64,000 nucleotides of DNA, from contig OZ250179.1 of the NCBI GenBank assembly GCA_965238125.1, forward strand, positions 5,270,001 to 5,334,000, in the 5' to 3' direction. Positions 43,262 to 51,690 of this stretch are shown piece by piece. Each line of letters starts with the position of its first letter. Position 1 is the first letter of the stretch. The notes below the pieces were generated by a model. The model was not told where the DNA came from and did not search any database. It was given only the letters and a program-made list of their open reading frames with translations. This DNA comes from UBA6623 sp965238125. Its GTDB lineage: Bacteria; Acidobacteriota; Terriglobia; Bryobacterales; UBA6623. Both the position numbers and the translations under genes were made by a program.

Positions 43262-44238
43262 ATGGCTAAGGCACCAGGAAAGGCATACCGGAAGGGCATC
43301 ACGCTCAAGAAGATGCTGAAGATGTTCCCCGACGACGAGACGGCAGAGCAGTGGTTCATCAAGCAGCGGTGGCCGAACGGAATGTGTTGCCCTATCTGCG
43401 GATCGGTCAATGTGCAGTCGGGATGCAAGCACAAAACCATGCCCTATCGCTGCCGCGAGAAAGAGTGCCAGAAGAAGTTCAGCGTGAAGACCGGCACCGT
43501 GATGGAATGCGCGAAGGTTGGCTATCAGGACTGGCTCATCGGGGCCTTCCTGCTTATGACCAGCCTCAAGAGCGTGTCCAGCATGAAGCTGCATCGAGAC
43601 ATCGGCGTGACACAGAAAACTGCTTGGTTTCTCGCGCAGCGGCTCCGGGTCGCCCTCTCGCAGGATGGGAAGCTCTTTACTGGCCCGGTCGAAGTTGACG
43701 AAACCTACTTCGGTGGTCGGCGCCGGAACATGAGCAACACCAAGCGAAAGGAACTGGCGGATACCGGGCGAGGGCCAGTCGGGAAAACGGCGGTTGTCGG
43801 TGTCAAAGATCGTGCGACCAAGCACGTCGCGGCAATGGTGGTAGCGGCTACCGACGCGGCCACCCTGCAAGGGTTCGTAGGCGATCATGCCGCACCGGGC
43901 GCGACGGTCTACACCGACGACCACGGCGGCTACAAGGGGATGCCTACACTCACGCCACGGTCAAGCACTCACTCTCCGAGTACGTCAAGGGCGAGATTCA
44001 CACGAACGGGATCGAGTCGCTGTGGTCGATGATCAAGCGAGCGCACCAAGGCACGTTCCACAAGCTCAGCCCGAAGCATCTGGACCGCTACGTTCAGGAA
44101 TTCGCGGGCCGTCACAACTTGCGTGAGGCTGACACCATCGACCAGATAGCAGCCATCAGCAGCGGCATGGACGGGAAGCGGCTCCGCTACCGGACGCTAA
44201 TTGCGGACAACGGCCTCGCCTCTGGGGCGCGGGCATGA
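43262..44238 (+). CDS. IS1595-family (ISXO2-like) transposase, frameshifted
   Basis: The N-terminal zinc-binding region has the pattern CCPICGSVNV ... YRCREKECQKKFSVKTGT. The ISXO2-like catalytic core has D in VEVDETYFGGRR and D in TVYTDDHGGY, then, after a one-base shift near 43940, HATVKHSLSEYVKGEIHTNG followed by IESLWSMIKR with the catalytic Asn/Glu-type end. The continuation ends at 44238 (LASGARA) and overlaps the next gene start (ATGA). Without correction the protein ends at 44032 and would be inactive. The shift may be an assembly indel. Confidence 0.88.
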
Positions 44239-45098
44239 AACCATCAGAGGCGGTACCGTTCAATCTTCGTTACCGGGGTCCGGACGTAGACGACGGGTCG
44301 ATGTCTATTGAGGACATCGTGCCTGTCCTAGAGGGTATCGCCAGCGCATACGGAAGGATCGCGTCTGATACAAACGCTGGGGTCCAACACCGGCTCCGTA
44401 TCACCGGAGTTAGCCATGGATCAGCGGACATCCTATTGGAGATATGGGATGTCGTTGGTAAAGCGTCCGACTACCTGCAAGACATCGACGTACTTGGGCG
44501 AACGGCTATCGGAATCGTCACCACAATATTTGGGGTCATCAAGATCAAGAAGCATCTCAAAAACAGGCCGTTCAGCAACAAAGTTTCTGGCGATAACGCG
44601 ATCACGATCCAGAATTCAGAGAACGTTAAAATTGAGATGCCGGTCCATATCTACAACATCTATAAGAACAAGCTAATCGACAACGACCTTGGGAAGCTAA
44701 TCAAGCCGCTGCGTGAGGGCCATATTGAGTCAGCCGAGTTATTGGTAACGGATAGGAACAACAAGGTGCTCTCGGAACGAATAGACATCTCAGACAGAGC
44801 ATATTTCGAGGGCGAAGAGTTGCCAGCCACTTCAACACGGAAAGCGTGGCTGATCGGAAAACTGAACTCTCTAACGAAATCTACAGAGAGCGGTTACATC
44901 AATCTGACAGACGGTGCGAGAGTGTTTTACGCCTACGTCGGAAATAACCAGCAGGCGCTGCATTCTATATTCGGAACCTATGACGGTCCTGTTCGTGTTT
45001 GGGCTGTGGCCTATCTGGACGAGAGTTTGAAACCTATACGCCTGGAAATTTCAGAAATTGAGCGTGCCCAGGGGGAGCTTTTTCCGCCCAATGAGTAA
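44235..45098 (+). CDS. IS1595 passenger protein of unknown function (287 aa)
   Basis: The ATG overlaps the transposase stop by 4 bp. The protein starts MKPSEAVPFNLRYRGPDVDD, has one hydrophobic stretch (TAIGIVTTIFGVIKI, about residue 90-105), a lysine-rich turn, and a C-terminal half with beta-strand patterns (ARVFYAYVGNNQQALHSIFG; GPVRVWAVAYLDESLKPIRL). No catalytic motif is apparent. It is carried between the IS ends, so it moves with the element. Codon use looks less GC-rich than the host genes around it, which hints at a foreign origin. Confidence 0.7.
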   Translation: MKPSEAVPFNLRYRGPDVDDGSMSIEDIVPVLEGIASAYGRIASDTNAGVQHRLRITGVSHGSADILLEIWDVVGKASDYLQDIDVLGRTAIGIVTTIFGVIKIKKHLKNRPFSNKVSGDNAITIQNSENVKIEMPVHIYNIYKNKLIDNDLGKLIKPLREGHIESAELLVTDRNNKVLSERIDISDRAYFEGEELPATSTRKAWLIGKLNSLTKSTESGYINLTDGARVFYAYVGNNQQALHSIFGTYDGPVRVWAVAYLDESLKPIRLEISEIERAQGELFPPNE

Positions 45099-45267
45099 GA
45101 GTAAGCCCACAAAGCGGCGCACAGCCGAAGTTCCACATCCGTCCTATCAGCCCAATGTACGGGAATTGAAAGCAGACTTACGGCTCAAGGGGACGTTTAA
45201 GGATGCCATCATGGCGCTGGTTGCCCCGGTGAAGGTTCGCCGGGTAATGCCGAAGCCGAAGCGGTGA
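45091..45267 (+). CDS. small basic IS1595 passenger protein (58 aa)
   Basis: From the ATG at 45091, overlapping the end of the 287-residue gene by 8 bp, the protein reads MSKSKPTKRRTAEVPHPSYQ and then LKADLRLKGTFKDAIMALVA. It is short and very basic with one helix. Such small basic proteins next to ISXO2-like transposases may assist expression or transposition, but this is a guess from position. It ends 3 bp before the right inverted repeat region. Confidence 0.55.
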   Translation: MSKSKPTKRRTAEVPHPSYQPNVRELKADLRLKGTFKDAIMALVAPVKVRRVMPKPKR

Positions 45268-45308
45268 CTGCAAGTGTTTTCGCCACTTTCGTATATAATT
45301 CCCTACGT

Positions 45309-45644
45309 TTAGGCATTGTAGTCCTTCCACCTCGTAATCGCTTTTCGAATGTCGCCGGCCTGTGTCTTCTTGTCGCCGCCTCCGAGAAGTATCACAACAT
45401 CGTCACCGTCCAGGCCGTAATAGACCCGATAGCCAGGCCCGAAGTCGAACTTCAGTTCAAGAACTCCGCCCCCCACAAAGCCCCCCGGTCCGAAATTTCC
45501 CTGTGTGACCCGATTAAGTCGAACCAGAATCCTGGATCTACCATTCCAATCCTTAAGGCCGTCAAGCCAAACCTGAAACGGATCTTCACCGTTCGGGGCG
45601 ATGTAGTGACGCAGGATTCTGGGACGTGCTTCCACCGGAGGCAA
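45309..45644 (-). CDS. HigB/RelE-like toxin (phage-derived Gp49-like family)
   Basis: The 111-residue protein shows the family pattern IAPNGEDPFQVWLDGLKDWNGRSRILVRLNRV, then GVLELKFDFGPGYRVYYG and the final VVILLGGGDKKTQAGDIRKAI. Members are ribosome-dependent mRNA endonucleases or killer proteins balanced by a HigA-type antitoxin encoded immediately downstream. Here the antitoxin ATG overlapped the toxin stop by 8 bp before the IS1595 insertion (which leaves the toxin's stop codon intact within the target duplication). Toxin without intact antitoxin implies that the toxin is silent, weak or neutralised in trans. Confidence 0.85.
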   Translation of the reverse strand: MPPVEARPRILRHYIAPNGEDPFQVWLDGLKDWNGRSRILVRLNRVTQGNFGPGGFVGGGVLELKFDFGPGYRVYYGLDGDDVVILLGGGDKKTQAGDIRKAITRWKDYNA

Positions 45645-45728
45645 ACACTCTTCAGGTGACTCACAATATCATCGGCTCCACGCGCGGAAGCGGCCGCGGT
45701 GCCACGGCTCCGGCGGTCACGCTTGTTT

Positions 45729-45744
45729 GTGATTTTTAAATCAC
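45729..45744. promoter_or_regulatory. inverted repeat upstream of the toxin gene
   Basis: GTGATTT and AAATCAC are separated by two T. The site lies about 85 bp upstream of the toxin start (minus-strand sense) and 20 bp before the truncated GDH3-like copy. It could be the operator through which the toxin-antitoxin complex represses its own operon, or serve the other gene. Confidence 0.35.
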
Positions 45745-45764
45745 AACCCATCGTAACACCGTTC

Positions 45765-46070
45765 ATGGATCAGCGCAAGGACAGCCGAACGTTCCAGGGG
45801 TCGGGCATCCTCCAATCCGCCTTGCTCGGAACCGGCGCGGCGGCCGGCCATTCCCACTCTTCGGCGGCTCCCGCTTCCGCAGCTTCGGCCTCGGCTTCCG
45901 AAGCCTGGAAGACGCTGCTGTTTGACGCTCACCAGAGCGAGATGGTGACGATTCTTTGGGATCTGATCATCCCCGCGACCGATACCCCCGGCGCGAAGCA
46001 GGCCGGCGTGACCGCCTATATCGACCTGATTCTCGGCGACGCCGCGGGGCGGGAAGAATTTTTGAGAGGG
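45765..46070 (+). pseudogene. gluconate dehydrogenase subunit 3-like, truncated second copy
   Basis: From the ATG at 45765 the protein aligns with the gene at 40384 (LQSALLGTGAAAGHSH; VTILWDLIIPATDTPGAKQAGV; YIDLILGD; REEFLRGLG). The twin-arginine signal is altered (MDQRKDSRTFQGSGI) and the last third is missing. The sequence goes straight into the duplicated hairpin segment. The region equivalent to 40700-41440, including the cytochrome gene, was deleted from this copy. Confidence 0.75.
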
Positions 46071-46077
46071 CTCGGGC

Positions 46078-46230
46078 GGGGAAGGAATGACCCGAACGGT
46101 CCAAAAGAAAAGTGCCCAAGCGTCCTAATTGAGGTGCGGCTATACAGTGCTTTTCGCACTAGGAGCGCCGCAGGCCTTCCAACCTCGGAAGCCCGCTGTT
46201 CCCTGCGAGGCTTACCTGGGCATTAAGATC
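46078..46230. ncRNA. duplicated hairpin-rich segment, copy 2 (candidate structured RNA)
   Basis: Counterpart of 41449-41610. Here GTGC (46147-46150) and GCAC (46156-46159) enclose TTTTC; GCGGC (46136-46140) pairs with GCCGC (46167-46171); CCTCG (46183-46187) pairs with CGAGG (46206-46210). An outer TGCCCA/TGGGCA pair (46113-46118, 46217-46222) would close the fold. In copy 1 the same ends pair through CCAGGTG/CACCTGG instead. The most conserved stretch is CCTTCCAACCTCGGAAGCCC. Confidence 0.45.
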
Positions 46231-46369
46231 ATAGGCCAAGATCCTCCTCGCGTCAACAAGAATCCGCGGGAAATCTTCGGCCGTGATCCGGAAGCCGTGA
46301 ACGGTTGGCCGAGGCCCGCCACCCAAAACGTGGGTAGTGCTCCCGGGCTTTTCCAGCGTCCCCTCTTGA

Positions 46370-48142
46370 TCAGAAAACTCTCATCAGCGTCGACCAGGCC
46401 AACCAGCCTCCCGCGATCAGTAAACCCAGGCACGAAAGCAACAACATCCGATCCCACCACCGCCCCGGTTTGAGCCGCGCGTCGATCTCCCTGAAGCGGA
46501 AATGAAGCGCCGCCAATCCCATCAGGGGCAGCATGATCGCCTGGGTCAGGCCGTTGATCAGCACTAACGCCACCGGATCGGCTCCAGTGGTGTACACTCC
46601 CAGCGCGACGATTGGTTGCGCGACCGAAAACCACACCACCGCGCGATCGTGCTTTCTTGGGTCGTCGCTCTTCATCAGCCGCGAGACTTTCAGCACGTCG
46701 GTCAACAGCCGAGCCGTGCTGGCGTTCCCGATAAGAAACGTCGAAAACAGAACGGCAATCGCCCCGAAGAGGAAAAGCCAACGAGCGTACTCGCCGAATG
46801 CCGGTACGTATTGTTCGAGCAGCGTGCTGACCATGCGCATTCCGGCGGGGTCCAACCCCTGCTTGTGCATCACCGCGACGCCCATCACGAAAAAAGCGAC
46901 CGTGGCCGTGGTGTACAGAACCATCGAAATGAACGCGTCATAGCGCATGACGCGCATCCAGCCGCGTGCCCGGGAGGCCCAGGCGGCGTCTTGACGGCGG
47001 GGTCCGGCGAACCGCGCATAACCCTTTTCCATGCACCAATAGGGGTAAATGCCGAGCTCGGTCCCGCCGATGCCGATGATGCCGAAGGTCATCAAGGCGG
47101 TCGCCAGCGGTCGGGTGATCTCCCAGCCGACAATTCCGGGCGGCGCGGTCCCGGTGGGAGGCAGGCGAAACAGCAGGCCACTCCAGATCTCCGACGCCGA
47201 CAAGTGAAATGTGTGGTGAAATTGAAGCGCGAAAACATTGCCGATGGTGACGAGAGTGAACAATCCCACGAGCACCGTTGCCAGGGTTTGGATCATCCCG
47301 TAACGGCCGAAGTAAAGGAGAATGACTGTAACGAGGGTCGTGAGAATCGCCCAATACCAATCATCGGAAGTGGAAGGTTCGAGCAAGGCATTGACCCGCG
47401 CCTTGGCGTCTCCGACGGCTTGCCCCGTGTCGTCGTAATCGAGGCGTTCGGCCGCGATCAGCGCCGAGACGGCCGCCAGGGCTTGCGAGCCCCGCTGATC
47501 GCCATCTCGGTCCAGGTGATTCAAACGGTCGCCGAGCAGCGTTTGCCCCAAGCGAATCCGCTCTTGCTCGTCGACGCTGAGCTTCGCCAACTCAGCTCCG
47601 CCGCCGTCGATGTCACCCTTCCAGGCGATGTAGCGTTTCAGCTCGAGTTCGGACGGCAGTTGAATCGCCCGAATGTAATCGCCGGTGATGGGAAAAGCCA
47701 GCGCCAGCGCCTGCCCGACTCCGCCGACGATTGCCCCCATGCCGCCGGTATTGGCGGCCATCATCACGAACCAATACCAGATGAGCCAATTGACCCGCAG
47801 CCGCGGTCCCGGCAGCCGATTCAAGGCCGACAGGGTCGTCTCGCCATGGGTGATGGTGTGCCGCCCGATTTCGATTTGGACGAAAACTTTGATCAAGCAG
47901 GCGAGGATGATCAGCCACAGCAGATAGATACCGGCCTGAGCGCCGGTCTTGGTAGTGGCGATCAACTCTCCGGACCCGACGACGGTACCGGCGATGATCA
48001 GCCCCGGCCCCACTTGGCGCAGGATGCCTCGGAGGCGGGCGGGCGGTTCGACGATGCCGTCGTCCGTGCGCGGGTCGGGCGGCGGCGGACGTTTGCCGGG
48101 AACAGGAGGCAGGTCGGCCATGGGCGTGTCGAGGTGGGCCAT
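46370..48142 (-). CDS. Nramp-family divalent metal transporter-like protein
   Basis: From the ATG at 48142 (another at 48121) the protein has about 590 residues. The N-terminus carries VGPGLIIAGTVVGSGELIATT, the Nramp first-helix region (the usual DPG is replaced by SGE). A pseudo-symmetric helix with GIIGIGGTELGIYPYW comes in the second half. About 11-12 membrane helices are visible. A soluble insertion of roughly 90 residues follows the fifth helix (LPSELELKRYIAWKGDIDGGG ...), which is not typical. It may move Mn2+, Fe2+ or other cations; the altered motif leaves the substrate open. Confidence 0.8.
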   Translation of the reverse strand: MAHLDTPMADLPPVPGKRPPPPDPRTDDGIVEPPARLRGILRQVGPGLIIAGTVVGSGELIATTKTGAQAGIYLLWLIILACLIKVFVQIEIGRHTITHGETTLSALNRLPGPRLRVNWLIWYWFVMMAANTGGMGAIVGGVGQALALAFPITGDYIRAIQLPSELELKRYIAWKGDIDGGGAELAKLSVDEQERIRLGQTLLGDRLNHLDRDGDQRGSQALAAVSALIAAERLDYDDTGQAVGDAKARVNALLEPSTSDDWYWAILTTLVTVILLYFGRYGMIQTLATVLVGLFTLVTIGNVFALQFHHTFHLSASEIWSGLLFRLPPTGTAPPGIVGWEITRPLATALMTFGIIGIGGTELGIYPYWCMEKGYARFAGPRRQDAAWASRARGWMRVMRYDAFISMVLYTTATVAFFVMGVAVMHKQGLDPAGMRMVSTLLEQYVPAFGEYARWLFLFGAIAVLFSTFLIGNASTARLLTDVLKVSRLMKSDDPRKHDRAVVWFSVAQPIVALGVYTTGADPVALVLINGLTQAIMLPLMGLAALHFRFREIDARLKPGRWWDRMLLLSCLGLLIAGGWLAWSTLMRVF

Positions 48143-48200
48143 CCAATCTAGCAGTTTCGCCGGTGGGTGCGTGAAAAGGTGTCGCCGCGCTCCGCCGCCC

Positions 48201-49108
48201 CTACGCCGCTGCCTCCGTCTCCGCAAGCAGCTTCTTCACGTAGGCCAATTGCGACTCGACCAACTGCCACGAGCCCGGCCAGAAACACATGTCGATCGTC
48301 CAGTAGTCGACGTTGGGAACTTCGAGCAGCTTCGGCGCGATCGAGGAGAAAAAATGGTATTCCCGGTTCCGAAGGGGTTGTGGGTGCTGGTCTCGTCGTT
48401 GTGCAAGGTGCCGTCGGAATCGATCAAATGGATCGCCCCGACCTTGCCTTCGAGATTGGCGAGCAACTCCTCGATGCCTCCGGCGAGGGTTTCCTTCTTA
48501 CCGTGCTGCCGCGCGCCGACGACCGAGCACATATAAGCGTGGCTGGTGTCATACATGACGTAGAAATTCGGGTGATCGACCAAGCTGTGCAACTCGACGA
48601 TTTCCGACGGCTTGTTGAAAATGAAACCGGGCTCGAACTCCCAGTGCATCCTCAATCCGGCTTGCTGAGCCTTTTCCGCCGCTTCTCGAAAAACCTCCGC
48701 CAGGCGCGACTTGGCCTGCTGGTGCTCGGCGGCGCCCTTGTATCTTCTGGGGGGCGCGACGGTGTCGACGCGAATGTCGCGGACCCCGATATCGACGCAC
48801 AACTCCAAGGTCCGGTCGAAATGTTCGAGATATCCCTCTTTCTTGTCGGCCTCGGTCGGGTCGAAGCCGGTGTGATCACCGCCGTACCCGGCGCGCTCGA
48901 GCCCCAGGTCGTCGAGCTTCTTGCTGAGTTCGGCGCGGGATTCCTTGGTCGGGTAGTTCTCGAGAGTGACGTGCTCTTGGATGCCGCAAATCTCGATGGC
49001 GTCGTACCCGGCGGCGGCCATGCGTTCGGCGGTTTTTTCAAACGGAACGGGATCGGAGGCGTAGGGGCCGAAGGCGAACGCCCAACTCCCCAATGCGATT
49101 TTCTTCAT
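48201..49108 (-). CDS. sugar phosphate isomerase/epimerase (xylose isomerase-like TIM barrel)
   Basis: The ATG at 49108 starts MKKIALGSWAFAFGPYASDP. TIM-barrel strands follow with AGYDAIEICGIQEH, RDIRVDTVAPP, LRMHWEFEPGFIF (metal Glu), VMYDTSHAYM (Asp/His) and VGAIHLIDSDGTLH, as in the AP_endonuc_2 family. Near 48352 a run of six A (plus strand) should be seven; with the correction the end reads SSIAPKLLEVPNVDYWTIDM and stops at 48201. About 302 residues. It probably isomerises or epimerises a sugar derivative. The neighbouring DUF1080 protein, a family linked to keto-sugar glycoside cleavage, fits. Confidence 0.85.
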
Positions 49109-49161
49109 GATGGTTGATTCCCAATCATCCCGACGGCGGCCGGTGCCGACAATTCCTTGGA

Positions 49162-49803
49162 TCAGTCCGGCGACCCGGCCTTCAGCGGCTTGATCTTGAT
49201 ATTGCGAAAGGCGACCGACATGGGCCGGCCGCGATGCAGTTGGAAGGCGATGACGCCTTCTCGAACCATGTCGTCTTGCGTATCGACCGTCACCAGTCCG
49301 TTCAGGGTCAGCTTGATATGGTCGCCCATGCAATAGATTTCGTAGTGATTCCATTTCGCGGGCCGAACGACGGTTTGGCCCTTGCCCGTCCAGCCGTCAA
49401 TGATCACGCGGCGTCCCGTGTTCTCCCCATGCAAGTTGCCCCAAGCCTTGCCTCGGGTGGCGTCGGCCTGATAACCGCGCACGGTGTAGTGCGGTAGGAC
49501 TTTGCTGCGAAACTGCACGCCGCTGTTACGGTTGATGAGCTTGATGTCGACCTTGAGGATGAAATCGGAAAACTCTCGGCGGCTGATCAAGAACGTATTG
49601 CGCCGTAACCGCCGGCCGCTGGAGCCGACAATCGTTCCGTCGATGACGCTCCACAATCCCGGCTCGCCGTACCAGCCGTTAAGATTGCGTCCGTTAAAAA
49701 GCAGTTCCCAGCCTTGCTGCTTTTCGACGGCCGTCAGCCGGTTGTCGGTATTGCCGGGGAAGACGAAGAACGCGAGAGACAGCAGGGCGGCGACCAAACT
49801 CAT
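49162..49803 (-). CDS. DUF1080 (3-keto-disaccharide hydrolase-type) secreted protein
   Basis: The 213-residue protein has a short signal peptide (LVAALLSLAFFVFPG) and then the DUF1080 concanavalin-like fold: GWELLFNGRNLNGWYG, GTIVGSSG, FSDFILKVDIKLINRNSGVQFRS, GYQAD and WNHYEIYCMGDHIKLTLNG. Members cleave 3-keto-glycosides or bind sugars outside the cytoplasm. Before the ISKra4 insertion, its ATG overlapped the stop of the methyltransferase gene (ATGA), so both were in one operon with the isomerase gene 53 bp downstream. Confidence 0.9.
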   Translation of the reverse strand: MSLVAALLSLAFFVFPGNTDNRLTAVEKQQGWELLFNGRNLNGWYGEPGLWSVIDGTIVGSSGRRLRRNTFLISRREFSDFILKVDIKLINRNSGVQFRSKVLPHYTVRGYQADATRGKAWGNLHGENTGRRVIIDGWTGKGQTVVRPAKWNHYEIYCMGDHIKLTLNGLVTVDTQDDMVREGVIAFQLHRGRPMSVAFRNIKIKPLKAGSPD

Positions 49804-49849
49804 CTCAGACCCTCATCATTATAGGTTTGGTTGGTCAATGGTTTAGGGT

Positions 49850-51681
49850 GGGTGCGCGACATAAATGTGGGAGCTTGTGGGTTTGTCTTTTTTTGTGGCG
49901 TTTTTCCTTGCGTATGTATACGCTAGGTAATAAGGAGGTGCCCCGTGCCCCAATCTCTCGCTGCCCTCGAACGACAACGTGCCGCGATTCTCTCCGAGAT
50001 CCTCCACTTAGGAGACTTTCGCAGCGGCTCGATTACCGCCACCCGCGGCCGCTGCGGCAAACCGAATTGCCGCTGCCACCAACCCGACCAACCGCCCCAT
50101 GGTCCGCATTTCCGCCTCACCAAAAAAGTGAGCGACAAGACCGTGACTGAGACCTTCTCTTCGCCCGCGGATCGCCGCAAGGCCGAACGCCAGGTGGCCG
50201 AGTTTCATCGCTTCCAACAACTCAGCCGGCAATTGCTCGATGTCAACGAAAGCATTTGCCGTCTGCGACCCGCCGCAGACACCCCGAAGCCCCAGGAAAA
50301 AAAACGGCCGAAACCATCCGCCACGAAGTCGCCCAAGAAGTGACGCAGCTGCTCGGGGTCATCTTCCGCGGCCAACGCCGCGGCGACCCCCTCGATCTCG
50401 AAGCCGTCGAGACGGCGGTTCGCGGCACCATGCATCGCGCCGGGACCACGCTGCTGAGCAAGTTACTGTCGTCCTCCGAGACCGTGCCGTCCCGAATCCC
50501 CTGCCCCTGCGGTCAACAAGCTTGCTGCCGCGATACTCGCCCCAAACAACTCACCACCGTGGTGGGCGAGGTGCGTTTCGAGCGCGCCTACTACCTCTGC
50601 TCGACATGCCGCCGGGGACAAAGCCCGCGCGACCGCGAACTCGACATCGAAGGCACCGCCTGCTCGCCCGGCGTGCGCCGCATGATGGCGCTGGTGGGCA
50701 GCGAAACTTCTTTCGAGCAAGGCCGTGAACAACTCGACGTCTTGGCCGGTCTCGACGTTACCGCCAAGTCCGTCGAACGCCATGCCGAGGCCCTCGGCGC
50801 CGACATCGAAGCCCGCGAGCAAGTGGCGATCCAACGCGCCAAGCAACTCGACTTGCCGCACGTCGCCGCCCCCGCCGTGCCCCTGCTCTACATCGAAATG
50901 GACGGCACGGGCATTCCCGTCGTGGCCGCCGAGACCGCCGGCCGTGTCGGAAAAACCGCGGGGCGGCCGGCCCGCACCCGCGAGGTCAAACTCGGCTGCG
51001 TCTTCACCCAAACCACCACCGACGAACAAGGCCGGCCGCGGCGCGACGAGAACTCGACCAGTTACAGCGCGGCGATCGAGGGAGCCGAGGCGTTCGGCTT
51101 GCGGCTGTATACGGAAGCTTGGCGGCGGGGCTGGAGCCGTGCTCGCAAGAAAGTCATTCTCGGCGACGGCGCGCCCTGGATCTGGAACCTGGCACATCAG
51201 CACTTCCCCGGCGCCGTCGAGATCGTCGACCTTTACCATGCGCGGCAGCATCTGTGGGAGTTGTCGGCGAAACTGTTCCCGAGCGATGAGCGCCGGCGGA
51301 AACGTTGGGCCGCGCGGTTGTTGCACAAGCTCGAACAAGGCAAGATCAAGGCGTTGGTGAAAGTCTTACGCGGGTTCTCCACGCCGAATCAGGAGTCGGC
51401 CCATTTGCTCGCCAACGAGGCGGACTACTTCGAGCGCAACGCCGAGCGGATGCGGTATCCCGAGTTTCGCCGCCAGGGATTGTTTGTCGGCTCGGGAGTG
51501 GTCGAGGCGGGCTGCAAGAAGGTGATCGGCGCGCGGTTAAAGCGCTCCGGCATGTTCTGGACGGTGCGCGGCGCCAACGCCATCATCGCGTTGCGCTGCT
51601 GTCGGCTGAGCGGAAGGTTCGAGGATTACTGGGAGGCCCGTGCCCGCGCCGCTTGATTTCCCACATTTATGTCGCACACCC
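49850..51681 (+). mobile_element. ISKra4-family element (complete, 1832 bp)
   Basis: The ends read GGGTGCGCGACATAAATGTG and, inverted, GGGTGTGCGACATAAATGTG; both continue GGGA. They are flanked by 9-bp duplications GTTTAGGGT at 49841-49849 and 51682-51690. It is inserted in the last codons of the methyltransferase gene. Confidence 0.93.
49945..51656 (+). CDS. ISKra4-family transposase (two frames joined by -1 slippage)
   Basis: The first frame (GTG at 49945, after AAGGAGGTG at 49932-49940) encodes a 132-residue DUF6788-like protein with TRGRCGKPNCRCHQPD. The catalytic frame reaches 51656 and contains a zinc-type region (CPCGQQACCRDTRP ... YYLCSTCRRGQSPRD), D in LLYIEMDGTGIPV, D in KVILGDGAPWIWN and E in SGVVEAGCKKVIGARLKRSG. 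The frames overlap at a run of eight A near 50298-50305, where -1 slippage would fuse them. Both frames are intact. Confidence 0.9.
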
Positions 51682-51690
51682 GTTTAGGGT

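Larger units (their letters stand above)
43198..45303 (+). mobile_element. IS1595-family element with passenger genes (2106 bp)
   Basis: Perfect terminal inverted repeats of at least 32 bp begin GGGAATTATATACG and continue AAAGTGGCGAAAACACTTG. They lie at 43198-43230 and 45271-45303, with 8-bp target duplications TACGTTTA at 43190-43197 and 45304-45311. Inside are a transposase gene (frameshifted) and two further genes on the same strand. At 2.1 kb it is longer than a simple IS1595 element. It is inserted in the first codons of the antitoxin gene. Confidence 0.95.
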
